A DNA stretch of 64,000 nucleotides, taken from NCBI RefSeq assembly GCF_003865135.1, contig NZ_BHZC01000001.1:6138001-6202000 (forward strand), written 5' to 3'. Below, one piece after another: positions 51,177-59,824 of this stretch (position 1 is the stretch's first letter; the number at the start of each line of letters is the position of its first letter). Source of the DNA: Streptomyces chrestomyceticus JCM 4735. GTDB taxonomy: Bacteria; Actinomycetota; Actinomycetes; Streptomycetales; Streptomycetaceae. The notes below the pieces were generated by a model. The model was not told the origin of the DNA and did not search any database. It saw only the letters and a list, made by a program, of their open reading frames with translations. The translations under genes were made by a program, and so were the position numbers.

Positions 51177-53759
51177 CTACCGCGCGGCCTGCGCGTCGCA
51201 GGACTGCGCCCGCAGCGCCCGCGCCAGGTCGTCGCGCGCCTCGGACACCAGGCGCCGCAGCGCGGGCGGCGCGTCCGGGTGGCCGGACAGCCACGCGTCC
51301 GCCGCGTCCAGCGTCTCCTGGCGGTCTTGGTGGGCGGGGAACAGGCCCCGGACCACGGCCATGCCGATCTCGATCGACCGCTCCCGCCAGACCCGCTCGA
51401 CGGCCGCGAAGTACTTCGGCGCGTACGGGGCCGTCAGCTCCCGCTGCGACCCCTGCGCGAAGCCGGAGATCGTCGCCTCGACCAGCGCGTTGGACAGCTC
51501 GTCGGACTCCACCACGTCCGCCCAGGCCCGCGCCTTGACCTCGGCCGAGGGCCGGGCGGCCAGGCAGCGTACGTGGTGGCGGCGGCCCGAGGCGGTGTCG
51601 TCGCGGCGCAGTTCGGCGTCGAGCGCGGCCTGGTCGGCCGCACCGTGCGCGGTCAGCGGCTCCAGGAACGTCCAGCGCAGCTCCTGGTCGACGTCCAGAC
51701 CGTCGATCTTCGCGGTGCCGTCCAGCAGGCCCTGGAGGAGCTGGAGGTCGGCGGCCGTGGTGGCCACCGAGGCGAAGAACCGGGCCCAGGAGAGCTGGTG
51801 TCCGCTGCCCGGCTCGGCCAGCCGCAGTTCGTGCAGCGCGCCCTGGGCCAGCTCCCGCGCGGCCAGGTCGCGGTGTTCGGGGGCCGTGTAGTGCGCGAGC
51901 GCGTAACCGGCCTGGGCGTGCAGCGACTGGAGCACGCCGATGTCCGACTCGCGGCCCGCGAAGCGCAGTACCAGGTCGAGGTAGTCGCGGGCGGGCATCA
52001 GTCCGTCGCGGGTCAGGCCCCACACCGCGGACCAGCACAGCGCGCGCGACAGCGGTTCGGTGATCTCGCCGAGGTGGCCGCGGAGCGTGGCCAGCGACCG
52101 CTCGTCGAAGCGGACCTTGCAGTACGTCAGGTCGTCGTCGTTGACCAGGATCAGCTCCGGGCGGTCGGCGCCGGTCAGTTCGGTGACGACGGTGCGCGGG
52201 CCGGAGACGTCCAGCTCGGCGCGGGCGTAGCGGACCAGGGCACCGTCCGCGTTCTCCCGCCGGTACAGGCCCACGGCGACCCGGTGCGGGCGCAGTTCGG
52301 GGCGCTCGGGGGCGGCTTCCTGGAGGATGCTCAGCTCGGTGATACGGCCTTCGGCGTCGTACGTGGCCTGCGGCGTGAGCGCGTTGACGCCCGCCGTCTC
52401 CAGCCAGGCGCGCGACCAGGTGGCCAGGTCGCGTCCGGAGGTCTCCTCCAGGACGGACAGCAGGTCGGTCAGGCGGGTGTTGCCGTACGCGTGCCGCTTG
52501 AAGTAGCGCCGCGCGCCCTCCAGGAACGCGTCCCGCCCGACGTACGCGACCAACTGCTTGAGGACGGCCGCGCCCTTGGCGTACGTGATGCCGTCGAAGT
52601 TGAGCTTGGCGTCCTCCAGGTCACGGATGTCGGCGGTGACCGGGTGGGTGGACGGGAGCTGGTCGGCGCGGTACGCCCAGGCCTTGCGGCCGTTGGCGAA
52701 GGTGATCCAGCCGTTGGTGAAGCGGGTCGCCTCCACCAAGGACAGCGCGCCCATGAAGTCGGCGAACGACTCCTTGAGCCACAGGTCGTCCCACCACCGC
52801 ATGGTGACCAGGTCGCCGAACCACATGTGGGCCATCTCGTGCAGGATGACGTTGGCGCGGCGCTCGTAGGACGCCTCGGTCACCTTGCCGCGGAAGACGA
52901 ACTCCTCGCGGAAGGTCACACAGCCGGGGTTCTCCATCGCGCCGATGTTGTACTCGGGCACGAACGCCTGGTCGTACTTGCCGAAGGGGTACGGGTAGTC
53001 GAAGTGCTCGTGGAAGAAGTCCAGGCCCTGCTTGGTGACGGTGAAGATGTCCGCCGGGTCGAAGTGCCGGGACAGGCCCTTGCGGCACAGCGCGCCGAGC
53101 GGGATCTCCAGCTCCGTGCCGTCGGCGAGGGTGCGCCGGTAGGTGTCGGAGACGTAGTGGTACGGGCCGGCGACGACGGCCGTGATGTACGTCGAGATCG
53201 GCCGCGTCTCGGCGAACCGGTACGTGCCCGCCGCGGGCTCGCCCTCCGGGGCGCCGTTGCTGAGCACCACCCAGCCGTCGGGCGCGGTCACCTCGAAGCG
53301 GAACGGCGCCTTCAGGTCGGGCTGTTCGAAGTTGGCGAAGACCCGCCGGGCGTCCGCGGGCTCGTACTGCGTGTAGAGGTAGACCTCGCCGTCCTCCGGG
53401 TCGACGAAGCGGTGCAGGCCCTCACCGGTCCGGCTGTACGCGCACTGCGCGTCGACCACCAGGGTGTTCTCCGCGGCCAGGTCCGCCAGGGCGACCCGGG
53501 TGCCGTCGAAGACCTCCGCCGGGTCCAGCTCCCGCCCGTTGAGGGTGACGGCGGTGACGGCCGGCGCCACCAGGTCCGCGAAGGTGGCGGCGCCGGGCTC
53601 GGCGCAGCGGAAGCGGAGGGTGGTGCGCGAGCGGAAGGTGCGCGCGGCCTCGCCCTCCAGGACCGCCGACCGCAGGTCCAGGGCCACGTCGTACCCGTCG
53701 ACGCTCAGCAGTGCGGCCCGCTCCCGGGCCTCGTCTCGGGTCAGATTCTCACCGGGCAC
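51177..53759 (-). CDS. Second aminopeptidase N-like M1 metallopeptidase
   Basis: 860 residues with the M1 layout: GAMEN, then ILHEMAHMWFGDLVTMRWWDDLWLKESFADF (HExxH-x18-E, first His at about 305). The N-terminus LTRDEARERAALLSVDGYDVALDLRS is near-identical in pattern to the enzyme at 39318, so the two are paralogues. Differences are spread through the substrate pocket and the helical C-terminal domain, so specificity may differ. GTG 53759 (VPGENLTRDEA) follows AGGGAG by about 9 bases. An upstream in-frame extension is antisense to the next gene and is rejected. Confidence 0.92.
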   Translation of the reverse strand: MPGENLTRDEARERAALLSVDGYDVALDLRSAVLEGEAARTFRSRTTLRFRCAEPGAATFADLVAPAVTAVTLNGRELDPAEVFDGTRVALADLAAENTLVVDAQCAYSRTGEGLHRFVDPEDGEVYLYTQYEPADARRVFANFEQPDLKAPFRFEVTAPDGWVVLSNGAPEGEPAAGTYRFAETRPISTYITAVVAGPYHYVSDTYRRTLADGTELEIPLGALCRKGLSRHFDPADIFTVTKQGLDFFHEHFDYPYPFGKYDQAFVPEYNIGAMENPGCVTFREEFVFRGKVTEASYERRANVILHEMAHMWFGDLVTMRWWDDLWLKESFADFMGALSLVEATRFTNGWITFANGRKAWAYRADQLPSTHPVTADIRDLEDAKLNFDGITYAKGAAVLKQLVAYVGRDAFLEGARRYFKRHAYGNTRLTDLLSVLEETSGRDLATWSRAWLETAGVNALTPQATYDAEGRITELSILQEAAPERPELRPHRVAVGLYRRENADGALVRYARAELDVSGPRTVVTELTGADRPELILVNDDDLTYCKVRFDERSLATLRGHLGEITEPLSRALCWSAVWGLTRDGLMPARDYLDLVLRFAGRESDIGVLQSLHAQAGYALAHYTAPEHRDLAARELAQGALHELRLAEPGSGHQLSWARFFASVATTAADLQLLQGLLDGTAKIDGLDVDQELRWTFLEPLTAHGAADQAALDAELRRDDTASGRRHHVRCLAARPSAEVKARAWADVVESDELSNALVEATISGFAQGSQRELTAPYAPKYFAAVERVWRERSIEIGMAVVRGLFPAHQDRQETLDAADAWLSGHPDAPPALRRLVSEARDDLARALRAQSCDAQAAR

Positions 53760-53882
53760 GACGCGACTCCCTCGTCCTCGTCTCGTATATCGAACACTGG
53801 GAATCATGGCACGCCGCGCCCCGGTTGAAGCCGGTGGCCGGTCCGCCGGCCGGCCGCCGACCCGAACGTTCGAGGAGCAACC

Positions 53883-54539
53883 GTGTCCCAGACCGCTGCC
53901 GCAACCGACCGGACCCCGGCCGATTTCTGGTTCGACCCGTCCTGCCCGTGGGCCTGGCTGACCTCCCGCTGGATGCTGGAGGTGGAGAAGGTGCGCCCGG
54001 TGGACGTGCGCTGGCACGTGATGAGCCTCGGCGTGCTGAACGAGGACAAACTCGACCAGCTTCCCGAGGAGTACCGGGAGAAGAACCGTCCCGGCGGCGT
54101 GGTGTGGGCGCCGGTGCGGGTGTGCGTCGCCGCCGAGCGGGAGCACGGCCAGGAGGCGCTGGCCCGCCTCTACACCGCGCTCGGCACCCGCTTCCACAAC
54201 CAGGGCCTGCCGCGTACGAGGGAGACGATCGTGGCCGCGCTGGAGGAGGCCGGACTGCCCGCCGAGCTGGCCGAGGCGGCGGACACCGACGCGTACGACA
54301 AGGAACTGCGCGCCTCGCACAAGGCGGGCATCGACCTGGTGGGCCAGGAGGTCGGCACCCCGGTCATCGCCGTCCCCGGCGCCGACGGCGCGCAGATCGC
54401 CTTCTTCGGCCCGGTCGTCACCCCGGCCCCGAAGGGCGAGCAGGCCGCACAGCTCTGGGACGGCACGCTGATGGTCGCGTCCATCCCGGGCTTCTACGAG
54501 ATCAAGCGGACGCGGACGCAGGGGCCGGTCTTCGACTGA
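53883..54539 (+). CDS. DsbA-fold protein of the mycothiol-dependent nitroreductase (Rv2466c) family
   Basis: 218 residues. The sequence follows mycobacterial Rv2466c along its whole length: ADFWFDPSCPWAWLTSRWMLEVEKV, WHVMSLGVLNED, GPV-like APVRVCVAAEREHG, LGTRFHNQG, ASHKAGIDLVGQEVGTPVIAVPG, AFFGPVVTPAPKGE and FYEIKRTRT. It is a thioredoxin-fold oxidoreductase that uses mycothiol. The active site reads CPWA in place of CPWC, so only the first cysteine remains and a monothiol mechanism with mycothiol is expected. GTG 53883 follows GAGGAG. It lies divergent from pepN and convergent with sodF. Confidence 0.85.
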   Translation: MSQTAAATDRTPADFWFDPSCPWAWLTSRWMLEVEKVRPVDVRWHVMSLGVLNEDKLDQLPEEYREKNRPGGVVWAPVRVCVAAEREHGQEALARLYTALGTRFHNQGLPRTRETIVAALEEAGLPAELAEAADTDAYDKELRASHKAGIDLVGQEVGTPVIAVPGADGAQIAFFGPVVTPAPKGEQAAQLWDGTLMVASIPGFYEIKRTRTQGPVFD

Positions 54540-54595
54540 GCCGCCGGCCCGGCGGCGCCGCGTACGGACGCGGGCGGCCCGCCGCCGGACGCAGA

Positions 54596-54630
54596 AGGAC
54601 CCCCATGAGTCACGTCCTCACGGGGGTCCT
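54596..54630. terminator. Bidirectional hairpin terminator (DsbA-like / sodF)
   Basis: AGGACCCCCATGAG (54596-54609) pairs with CTCACGGGGGTCCT (54617-54630) with one mismatch, loop TCACGTC, between convergent genes. Confidence 0.85.
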
Positions 54631-54700
54631 TCCGCTATCCGCCTGCCGGGTGAAGGCTGAGAAGACGATCACGAGGCAGGACGCTCACCGGTGCGCCGCT
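54596..54700 (-). ncRNA. sodF 3' UTR, likely source of small RNA s-SodF
   Basis: In Streptomyces coelicolor a roughly 90-nt RNA processed from the sodF 3' UTR, s-SodF, pairs with the nickel-SOD mRNA sodN and lowers it. This window has the matching layout: about 80 bases of 3' UTR after the sodF stop and then a strong terminator hairpin. The 5' end of the RNA is approximate. Pairing to sodN cannot be checked because sodN is not in the window. Confidence 0.5.
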
Positions 54701-54711
54701 GGGCGCCGGGA

Positions 54712-55353
54712 TCAGGGAGCGATCAGCAGTACGTTGGAGCGCTCCTTGGCGGCCGCGTAGCGCTTGGCGACGTCCTGCCAGTTGACGACGCGCCACATCG
54801 CCTCGATGAAGTCCACCTTCTGGTTCTTGTACTGCAGGTAGAAGGCGTGCTCCCAGGCGTCGAAGACCAGGATCGGGACCGAGCCCTGGCCGACGTTGCC
54901 CTGGTGGTCGTAGATCTGCTCGACGATCAGGCGGCCGGTGATCGGCTCGTAGGCCAGGACGCCCCAGCCGGAGCCCTGGGTGGTGGCCGCGGCCTTGGTC
55001 AACTGGGCCTTGAACTTGGCGAACGAGCCGAAGTTCTCCGCGATGGCGTCCGCCAGCTCGCCCACGCCGTCCTTGTCCAGCGGCTCGCCGCCGCCGTCAC
55101 CGGTCATGTTGTGCCAGTAGATGCTGTGCAGGATGTGGCCGGAGAGGTGGAACGCGAGGTTCTTCTCCAGGCCGTTGATGGAGCCCCACTGGTCCTTGTC
55201 GCGCGCCTCGGCGAGCTGCTCCAGGGTGTCGTTGGCGCCCTTGACGTACGCGGCGTGGTGCTTGTCGTGGTGCAGCTCGATGATCTCAGGGCTGATGACG
55301 GGTTCGAGCGCCGCGTAGTCGTACGGAAGTTCCGGAAGATTGTAGGTGGCCAT
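54712..55353 (-). CDS. sodF: Iron superoxide dismutase SodF
   Basis: 213-residue Fe/Mn-type superoxide dismutase. Metal ligands are His27 in [13 protein letters not shown], His76-region in [15 protein letters not shown], and [14 protein letters not shown] with the Asp and His ligands at about 162-166. It converts superoxide to oxygen and peroxide in the cytoplasm. ATG 55353 follows GGAGGG. A perfect Nur operator stands 32-48 bases upstream, so expression should be shut off when nickel is available and Ni-SOD takes over. Confidence 0.95.
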   Translation of the reverse strand: MATYNLPELPYDYAALEPVISPEIIELHHDKHHAAYVKGANDTLEQLAEARDKDQWGSINGLEKNLAFHLSGHILHSIYWHNMTGDGGGEPLDKDGVGELADAIAENFGSFAKFKAQLTKAAATTQGSGWGVLAYEPITGRLIVEQIYDHQGNVGQGSVPILVFDAWEHAFYLQYKNQKVDFIEAMWRVVNWQDVAKRYAAAKERSNVLLIAP

Positions 55354-55384
55354 GCCGAGCCCTCCAGCTGCTTACGACCTTTAA

Positions 55385-55401
55385 TTGCAATCGACTTGCA
55401 A
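55385..55401 (-). promoter_or_regulatory. Nur (nickel-responsive Fur-family repressor) box of sodF
   Basis: TTGCAA-TCGAC-TTGCAA is an exact match to the published Streptomyces Nur recognition form tTGCaa-N5-ttGCAA. It sits where the sodF promoter should be, so Ni-Nur binding would repress sodF. Confidence 0.85.
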
Positions 55402-55463
55402 CTGCACGCTACCAGCATGAGTGATCACGGGGCTGCCGAGGGGCGGAGTCTGGGCCAAAAGAA

Positions 55464-55506
55464 GGAGGCGGTGCCCGACCTCGGTCCGAGGTCGGGCACC
55501 GCCTCC
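55464..55506 (-). terminator. Strong Rho-independent terminator upstream of sodF
   Basis: A perfect 20-bp stem (GGAGGCGGTGCCCGACCTCG and its complement, loop of 3) is followed on the minus strand by TTCTTTTGG. It ends transcription coming from the permease gene or from the iron-box region, before the sodF promoter. Confidence 0.9.
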
Positions 55507-55528
55507 GGAAAAGCACGGCGCATTCTGG

Positions 55529-55579
55529 TGAGGTAAGCCTTACCGCACTTCTGCTTTCAGTGAGGTAAGCCTTACTTAT
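55529..55579. promoter_or_regulatory. Two tandem iron boxes (DmdR/IdeR-type)
   Basis: TGAGGTAAGCCTTAC is repeated at 55529-55543 and 55561-55575. Extended to 19 bases on the minus strand, each copy matches about 14 of 19 positions of the actinobacterial iron-box consensus TTAGGTTAGGCTAACCTAA and keeps the AGG-CT-ACC core contacts, apart from one G in the copy nearer the permease. They lie between the permease stop and the terminator at 55464. Confidence 0.7.
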
Positions 55580-55581
55580 GC

Positions 55582-57048
55582 TTACCCGGCGTCCTTTTGA
55601 CGCGCCATTCGCTGCTTGGCGAGACCGACGGCGACGAGCACCACCGCGAACCCGCCGGTGAAGTAGAGCTGCACGCGCTGGTTCTCGTCCCGCAGCATCA
55701 GCAGCAGCACCGCCACCACACCGGCCAGCGCGACCCACGTCAGCACCGGGAAGAGCCACATCCGGACGACCAGCTTCCCGGGCTCCTCACGCTCCAGCCG
55801 GCGGCGCATCCGCAACTGGGCGACGGCGATGAAGCCCCATACGACCAGGATCGCCGCGCCCACCATGTTGAGCAGCCACTGGAAGACGGTCTCCGGCCAC
55901 CAGTAGCTGAACAGCACCGCGAGGAACCCGAAGGCGGAGCAGAGGATCACCGCGCGGCGCGGCACGCCGCCGCTGACGGTGCGCAGGAAGCGCGGGCCCT
56001 GGCCGCGCACGGAGAGCGAGTGCGCCATCCGGGAGGAGCCGTAGATGTTGGCGTTCATCGCGGACAGCAGCGCGATCAGGATGACGACGTTCATGATCTG
56101 CCCGGCCGCCGGGATGTCCAGGTAGTCCAGGACGGCGACGTACGGACCGTTCTTGGCGATGTCCGCGTTGTTCCAGGGAATGACGGTGACGATGACCGCC
56201 ATCGAGCCGACGTAGAACAGGGCGATCCGCCACATCGCGGTGCGCACGGCGCGGGCCACACCGCGCACCGGGTCCTTGGACTCGGCGGCGGCGATGGTCA
56301 CCGTCTCCAGGCCGCCGTAGGCGAAGACGGAGGCCAGCAGGCCGATGACCAGGCCGTCCGAGCCGTTGGGAAGGAAGCCGCCGTCACCGCTCAGATGGGC
56401 GACGCCGGGGGCGGAGGTGCCGGGCAGTACGCCGAAGATGGCCAACAGGCCCAGGACGAGGAAGATGCCGATCGCGGTGATCTTCAGAGCCGCGAACCAG
56501 AACTCGAACTCGCCGAAGTTGCTGACCGCCGCCAGGTTGGCGCCGCAGAAGACCACCATGAACAGCAGCACCCACATCCACGGCTGCGTGCCGGGGAACC
56601 AGCCGGTCATGATCCCGGCGGCGCCGATCGCCTCGGCGGCCACCGCCACACACAGTTGCGCGGTGAACATCCAGCCGGTGGTCAGGCCCGCCCACGGGCC
56701 GATCGAGCGCCCGGCGTGCACGGAGAAGGAGCCGGAGGCGGGGCTGGCCGCCGCCATCTCGCCGAGCATCCGCATCACCAGCATCACCAGGCAGCCGGAG
56801 ACGGCGTAGGCGAGCACGATCGACGGGCCGGCCGCCGCGATGCCCTCCTTGGAGCCGACGAACAGCCCGGCGCCGATCACCCCGCCGAGCGCGATCATCG
56901 ACAGATGGCGCTGCTTGAGTCCGTTGGACAGCGGGGCGCCGTTGCCCGGGTCCGCCGCGCTGCCGGTGCCGTCCGCGCCCGGCCCGGCGCCCGGGACCTG
57001 GCCGGTCCGCTCGCGCTCGGGCGTGCTGGACGAAGGTGTCCGATTCAT
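55582..57048 (-). CDS. Amino-acid permease 1, AAT family (APC superfamily)
   Basis: 488-residue transporter with 12 predicted helices. The family start RHLSMIALGGVIGAGLFVGSKEGIAAAGPSIVLAYAVSG is at about 49-87, and MLGEMAAASPASGSFSVHAGRSIGPWAGLTTGW follows. FGEFEFWFAALKITAI and AYGGLETVTIAAAESKDPVRGVARAVRT are typical of the GABA/proline/aromatic permease group. Substrate cannot be fixed. The N-terminal 45 residues are low-complexity and cytoplasmic. ATG 57048 has AGG 8 bases upstream. Its stop is directly beside the tandem iron boxes. Confidence 0.88.
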   Translation of the reverse strand: MNRTPSSSTPERERTGQVPGAGPGADGTGSAADPGNGAPLSNGLKQRHLSMIALGGVIGAGLFVGSKEGIAAAGPSIVLAYAVSGCLVMLVMRMLGEMAAASPASGSFSVHAGRSIGPWAGLTTGWMFTAQLCVAVAAEAIGAAGIMTGWFPGTQPWMWVLLFMVVFCGANLAAVSNFGEFEFWFAALKITAIGIFLVLGLLAIFGVLPGTSAPGVAHLSGDGGFLPNGSDGLVIGLLASVFAYGGLETVTIAAAESKDPVRGVARAVRTAMWRIALFYVGSMAVIVTVIPWNNADIAKNGPYVAVLDYLDIPAAGQIMNVVILIALLSAMNANIYGSSRMAHSLSVRGQGPRFLRTVSGGVPRRAVILCSAFGFLAVLFSYWWPETVFQWLLNMVGAAILVVWGFIAVAQLRMRRRLEREEPGKLVVRMWLFPVLTWVALAGVVAVLLLMLRDENQRVQLYFTGGFAVVLVAVGLAKQRMARQKDAG

Positions 57049-57327
57049 GGTCGTACCTGTCCCATTATGTGAGAGCGAGCGAGGTGATCGACGGTGAAAA
57101 CGCGCTCAGTTTGAGTGTCTGTGTCCGCTGAGGGCAACAGTCGTGCAGCAGTTGTTCGGTATTCAGACGTGATCGTGACCGGTCGTATTCACACCGTTGT
57201 GAGACGTGACCCCGGGTGTTCGCGCGGTGGGAGCGGGGCGGAAGAGGGGCGGCCGATTCCGGCCGATTGTCCGGCCCCCACGAGGGCGGTCGCCCGGCCC
57301 CCGCGAGGGCGGCGGACGACCGTCGGA

Positions 57328-58740
57328 TCAGCGGCCGGACCGCCGCATCCGCAGCTCCCGCAGGCCCGCGATCAGCAGCACCGCACCGGTCGCCGCGGCC
57401 GACCACAGAAGCTGCGGCCGGGCCCCGTCGTCGGTGAGCATCAGCACCAGCACCGCCAGCATGGCCGCCAGCGCCGTCCAGGTCAGATACGGGAACGCCC
57501 ACATCCGCAGGGTCAGCTTCTCCGGCGCCGTCCGCTCGATCTGCCGCCGCAGCCGCAACTGCGACAGCGCGATCAGCGCCCAGACGAACAGCAGCACCGC
57601 GCCGACCGCGTTCAGCATGTAGAGGAAGACCGTGTCCGGCCACAGCAGATTGAGCAGCACCGAGACGAAGCCGAAGGCCACCGAGGACAGCACCGCCCGG
57701 CGCGGCACCCCGCCCGCCGTCACCTTCAGCAGCGAGCGCGGCGCCTCGCCCCGCTCGGCCAGCGAGAAGACCATCCGCGAGGACCCGTAGAGGTTGGCGT
57801 TGAGCGCCGACAGCAGCGCCACGAAGACCACCACGTTCATGATCTGGCCCGCGCCCGGCACACCGATGCTGTCCAGCACCGCGACGTACGGGCTCTTGCC
57901 CGGCTGCATCGACGACCAGGGCAGCAGCGTCACGACGACCAGCATCGAGCCCACGTAGAAGAAGAGGATGCGCCACACCGCGCTGCGCACCGCGCGCGCC
58001 ACGTTGCGCGCCGGGTCGTCGGACTCGGCCGCGGCGATGGTCACGACCTCCAGACCGCCGAAGGCGAACGCGACGGCGAGGACACCGGAGACCACGCCGT
58101 GCCAGCCGTTGGGCAGGAAGCCGCCCTGCCCGGTGAGGTTGGCCAGACCGACCGCCTCGGTGTCCGGCAGCACCCCGAAGATCGCGAGCAGGCTGAGCAC
58201 CAGGAACAGCACGATCGCGCCGACCTTCAGCGTCGCGAACCAGAACTCGAACTCGCCGAAGCTCTTCACCGCGGTGAGGTTGGCGGCCGTGAACACCAGC
58301 ATGAAGATCAGCACCCAGCCCCACTGCGGGACCGCGGGCACCCACCCGTTGGCGATCTGCGCCGCGCCGGTGGCCTCCACCGCCAGCACCACCACCAGCA
58401 GGAACCAGTACAGCCAGCCCACGCTGAAGCCCGCCCAGCGGCCCAGCGCGCGCTCCGCGTGCACCGAGAAGGCGCCGGACGCGGGCATCGCCGAGGACAT
58501 CTCGCCGAGCATCCGCATGATCAGCATGGCCAGTGCGCCCGCGATCAGGTACGAGAGGACGATGCCGGGGCCGGCCACCGCGATGCCCGCGCCGGAGCCC
58601 ACGAACAGGCCCGCGCCGATCACCCCGCCCAGCCCGAGCATGGTCAGGTGGCGCTGCTTGAGCCCGGCGGACAGCGGCTCTCGCCCGTCGGCGCCATCGC
58701 CCGGCGGTGGCGTTCCGGTGGCGGTGGGTGCGTCGTGCAT
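57328..58740 (-). CDS. Amino-acid permease 2, AAT family
   Basis: 470-residue, 12-helix permease closely related to its neighbour at 55582. RHLTMLGLGGVIGAGLFVGSGAGIAVAGPGIVLSYLIAG opens the core. MLGEMSSAMPASGAFSVHAERALGRWAGFSVGW, FGEFEFWFATLKVGAIVLF and AFGGLEVVTIAAAESDDPARNVARAVR follow. It probably imports an amino acid with protons. The 280-base gap to permease 1 suggests independent transcription. GC-rich repeats (CGAGGGCGG) just after the stop may form a terminator. Confidence 0.88.
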   Translation of the reverse strand: MHDAPTATGTPPPGDGADGREPLSAGLKQRHLTMLGLGGVIGAGLFVGSGAGIAVAGPGIVLSYLIAGALAMLIMRMLGEMSSAMPASGAFSVHAERALGRWAGFSVGWLYWFLLVVVLAVEATGAAQIANGWVPAVPQWGWVLIFMLVFTAANLTAVKSFGEFEFWFATLKVGAIVLFLVLSLLAIFGVLPDTEAVGLANLTGQGGFLPNGWHGVVSGVLAVAFAFGGLEVVTIAAAESDDPARNVARAVRSAVWRILFFYVGSMLVVVTLLPWSSMQPGKSPYVAVLDSIGVPGAGQIMNVVVFVALLSALNANLYGSSRMVFSLAERGEAPRSLLKVTAGGVPRRAVLSSVAFGFVSVLLNLLWPDTVFLYMLNAVGAVLLFVWALIALSQLRLRRQIERTAPEKLTLRMWAFPYLTWTALAAMLAVLVLMLTDDGARPQLLWSAAATGAVLLIAGLRELRMRRSGR

Positions 58741-59050
58741 GGGCTCGTACTCTCGTAAAGGGTCTTTGGGGGAACCCCACAGGGTCCCGCGTTGTCCCCC
58801 CAGTTTCCCCGCCCGTCACGCGCTACCACAAAATGCGCACCCGTCCGGGGTGACAGCCGTGATGAGCATCACGTGACCTGCGAAGACCGCTGACGAGGCG
58901 GTTCGGCCCACAGGGTGCGGCGTTGTACGGAAGTCTCCAAGGACACCATTGCGCCTTTGTCGCCGCCACACGATGATCGGCTGCGGGGCGCTGGACTAAC
59001 GTCATCGCGTCCCCCTGTCCCCGCTCCACCTCACACCCCGCGGAGTTCCG
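58741..59050. other. Divergent intergenic region (permease 2 / bioY)
   Basis: 310 bases without a gene. A 14-base palindrome GTGATG-AG-CATCAC at 58859-58872 lies about 120 bases upstream of the permease start and may be an operator. For bioY, TAACGT at about 58996-59001 could be a -10 element, with no good -35. I see no BirA- or BioQ-type operator that I can vouch for. Confidence 0.4.
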
Positions 59051-59650
59051 ATGAGCACTGCCGACGCAACCACCAGGCCCGGTGCGGTCCTCGCCGATCT
59101 GCTGCCCGCAGCGGACGCCACCCGCGCCCGCGTCCGCGACGCCGCACTGGTCGTCGGCGGCGCCGCGCTCACCGGCATCGCCGCGCAGATCGCCCTCCCG
59201 GTCCCCGGCTCCCCGGTCCCGGTCACCGGCCAGACCTTCGCCGCCCTGCTCGTCGGCGCCTCGCTCGGCGCGGGCCGCGGCTTCGCCTCCCTCGCGCTGT
59301 ACGCGCTGCTCGGCATGGCGGGCCTGCCCTGGTTCGCGGGCGGCGCGGCCGGCGCGGGCGGCGCGACCTTCGGCTACGTCCTCGGCATGCTCCTCGCCTC
59401 CACCGCGGTCGGCGCGCTGGCCCGCCGCGGCGGCGACCGCGGCCCGCTGCGCACGGCCGGCACCATGGCGGCCGGCACGGCCCTGATCTACGCGGTCGGT
59501 GTGCCCTTCCTCGCGCTGAGCACCGGCATGTCGCTCGGCCAGGCGGTCGCGACCGGGCTCGTCCCCTTCCTGATCGGTGACGCCCTCAAGGCCGCGCTGG
59601 CGATGGGCGCGCTGCCCACCGCGTGGAAGCTGCTCGGCCGCCGCGGCTGA
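59051..59650 (+). CDS. bioY: Biotin transporter substrate-binding subunit BioY
   Basis: 199-residue membrane S-component of an ECF-type biotin importer. The BioY signature runs from GGAALTGIAAQIALPVPGSPVPVTGQTFAALLVGASLGAGRGFASLALYALLGMAGLPWFAGGAAG (about 37-100), with the conserved PVPVTGQTFA biotin-site segment. GYVLGMLLAS and the C-terminal GLVPFLIGDALKAALA follow. About six helices. BioM/BioN ATPase and T-units are not in the window; BioY may use shared ECF modules or act alone. ATG 59051 follows GGAG. Confidence 0.93.
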   Translation: MSTADATTRPGAVLADLLPAADATRARVRDAALVVGGAALTGIAAQIALPVPGSPVPVTGQTFAALLVGASLGAGRGFASLALYALLGMAGLPWFAGGAAGAGGATFGYVLGMLLASTAVGALARRGGDRGPLRTAGTMAAGTALIYAVGVPFLALSTGMSLGQAVATGLVPFLIGDALKAALAMGALPTAWKLLGRRG

Positions 59651-59684
59651 CCCCGCGCGCGCCGTCCTTCCGTACGGAACCGGA

Positions 59685-59727
59685 CCGGGCCCCGTACCAC
59701 CACGTCGCGTGGCGGTACGGGGCCCGG
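59685..59727. terminator. Bidirectional hairpin terminator (bioY / LPETG protein)
   Basis: CCGGGCCCCGTACCACCACG (59685-59704) pairs with 59708-59727 with a single mismatch and a 3-base loop, between convergent genes. Confidence 0.82.
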
Positions 59728-59776
59728 CGGCTTTCCGGGCACGTGCGGGGCGTACGCGGGCGACCGGTCCGGCTCG

Positions 59777-59821
59777 TACCCGTACGACCCGTGCCCGTAC
59801 GGTCCCTGCCCGTACGCCCCG
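59777..59821. repeat. Three 15-bp tandem repeats with CCCGTACG core
   Basis: Units TACCCGTACGACCCG, TGCCCGTACGGTCCC and TGCCCGTACGCCCCG lie head to tail in the intergenic space just beyond the stop of the LPETG gene. They share length and core with the longer array at 8092-8185. Confidence 0.65.
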
Positions 59822-59824
59822 TGG

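Noticed and set aside
51177..54320. N-terminal extension of the second pepN to 54320
   Set aside because: The extra 187 codons are antisense to the well-supported DsbA-like gene, and the GTG at 53759 has a good ribosome site and the family's normal N-terminus.
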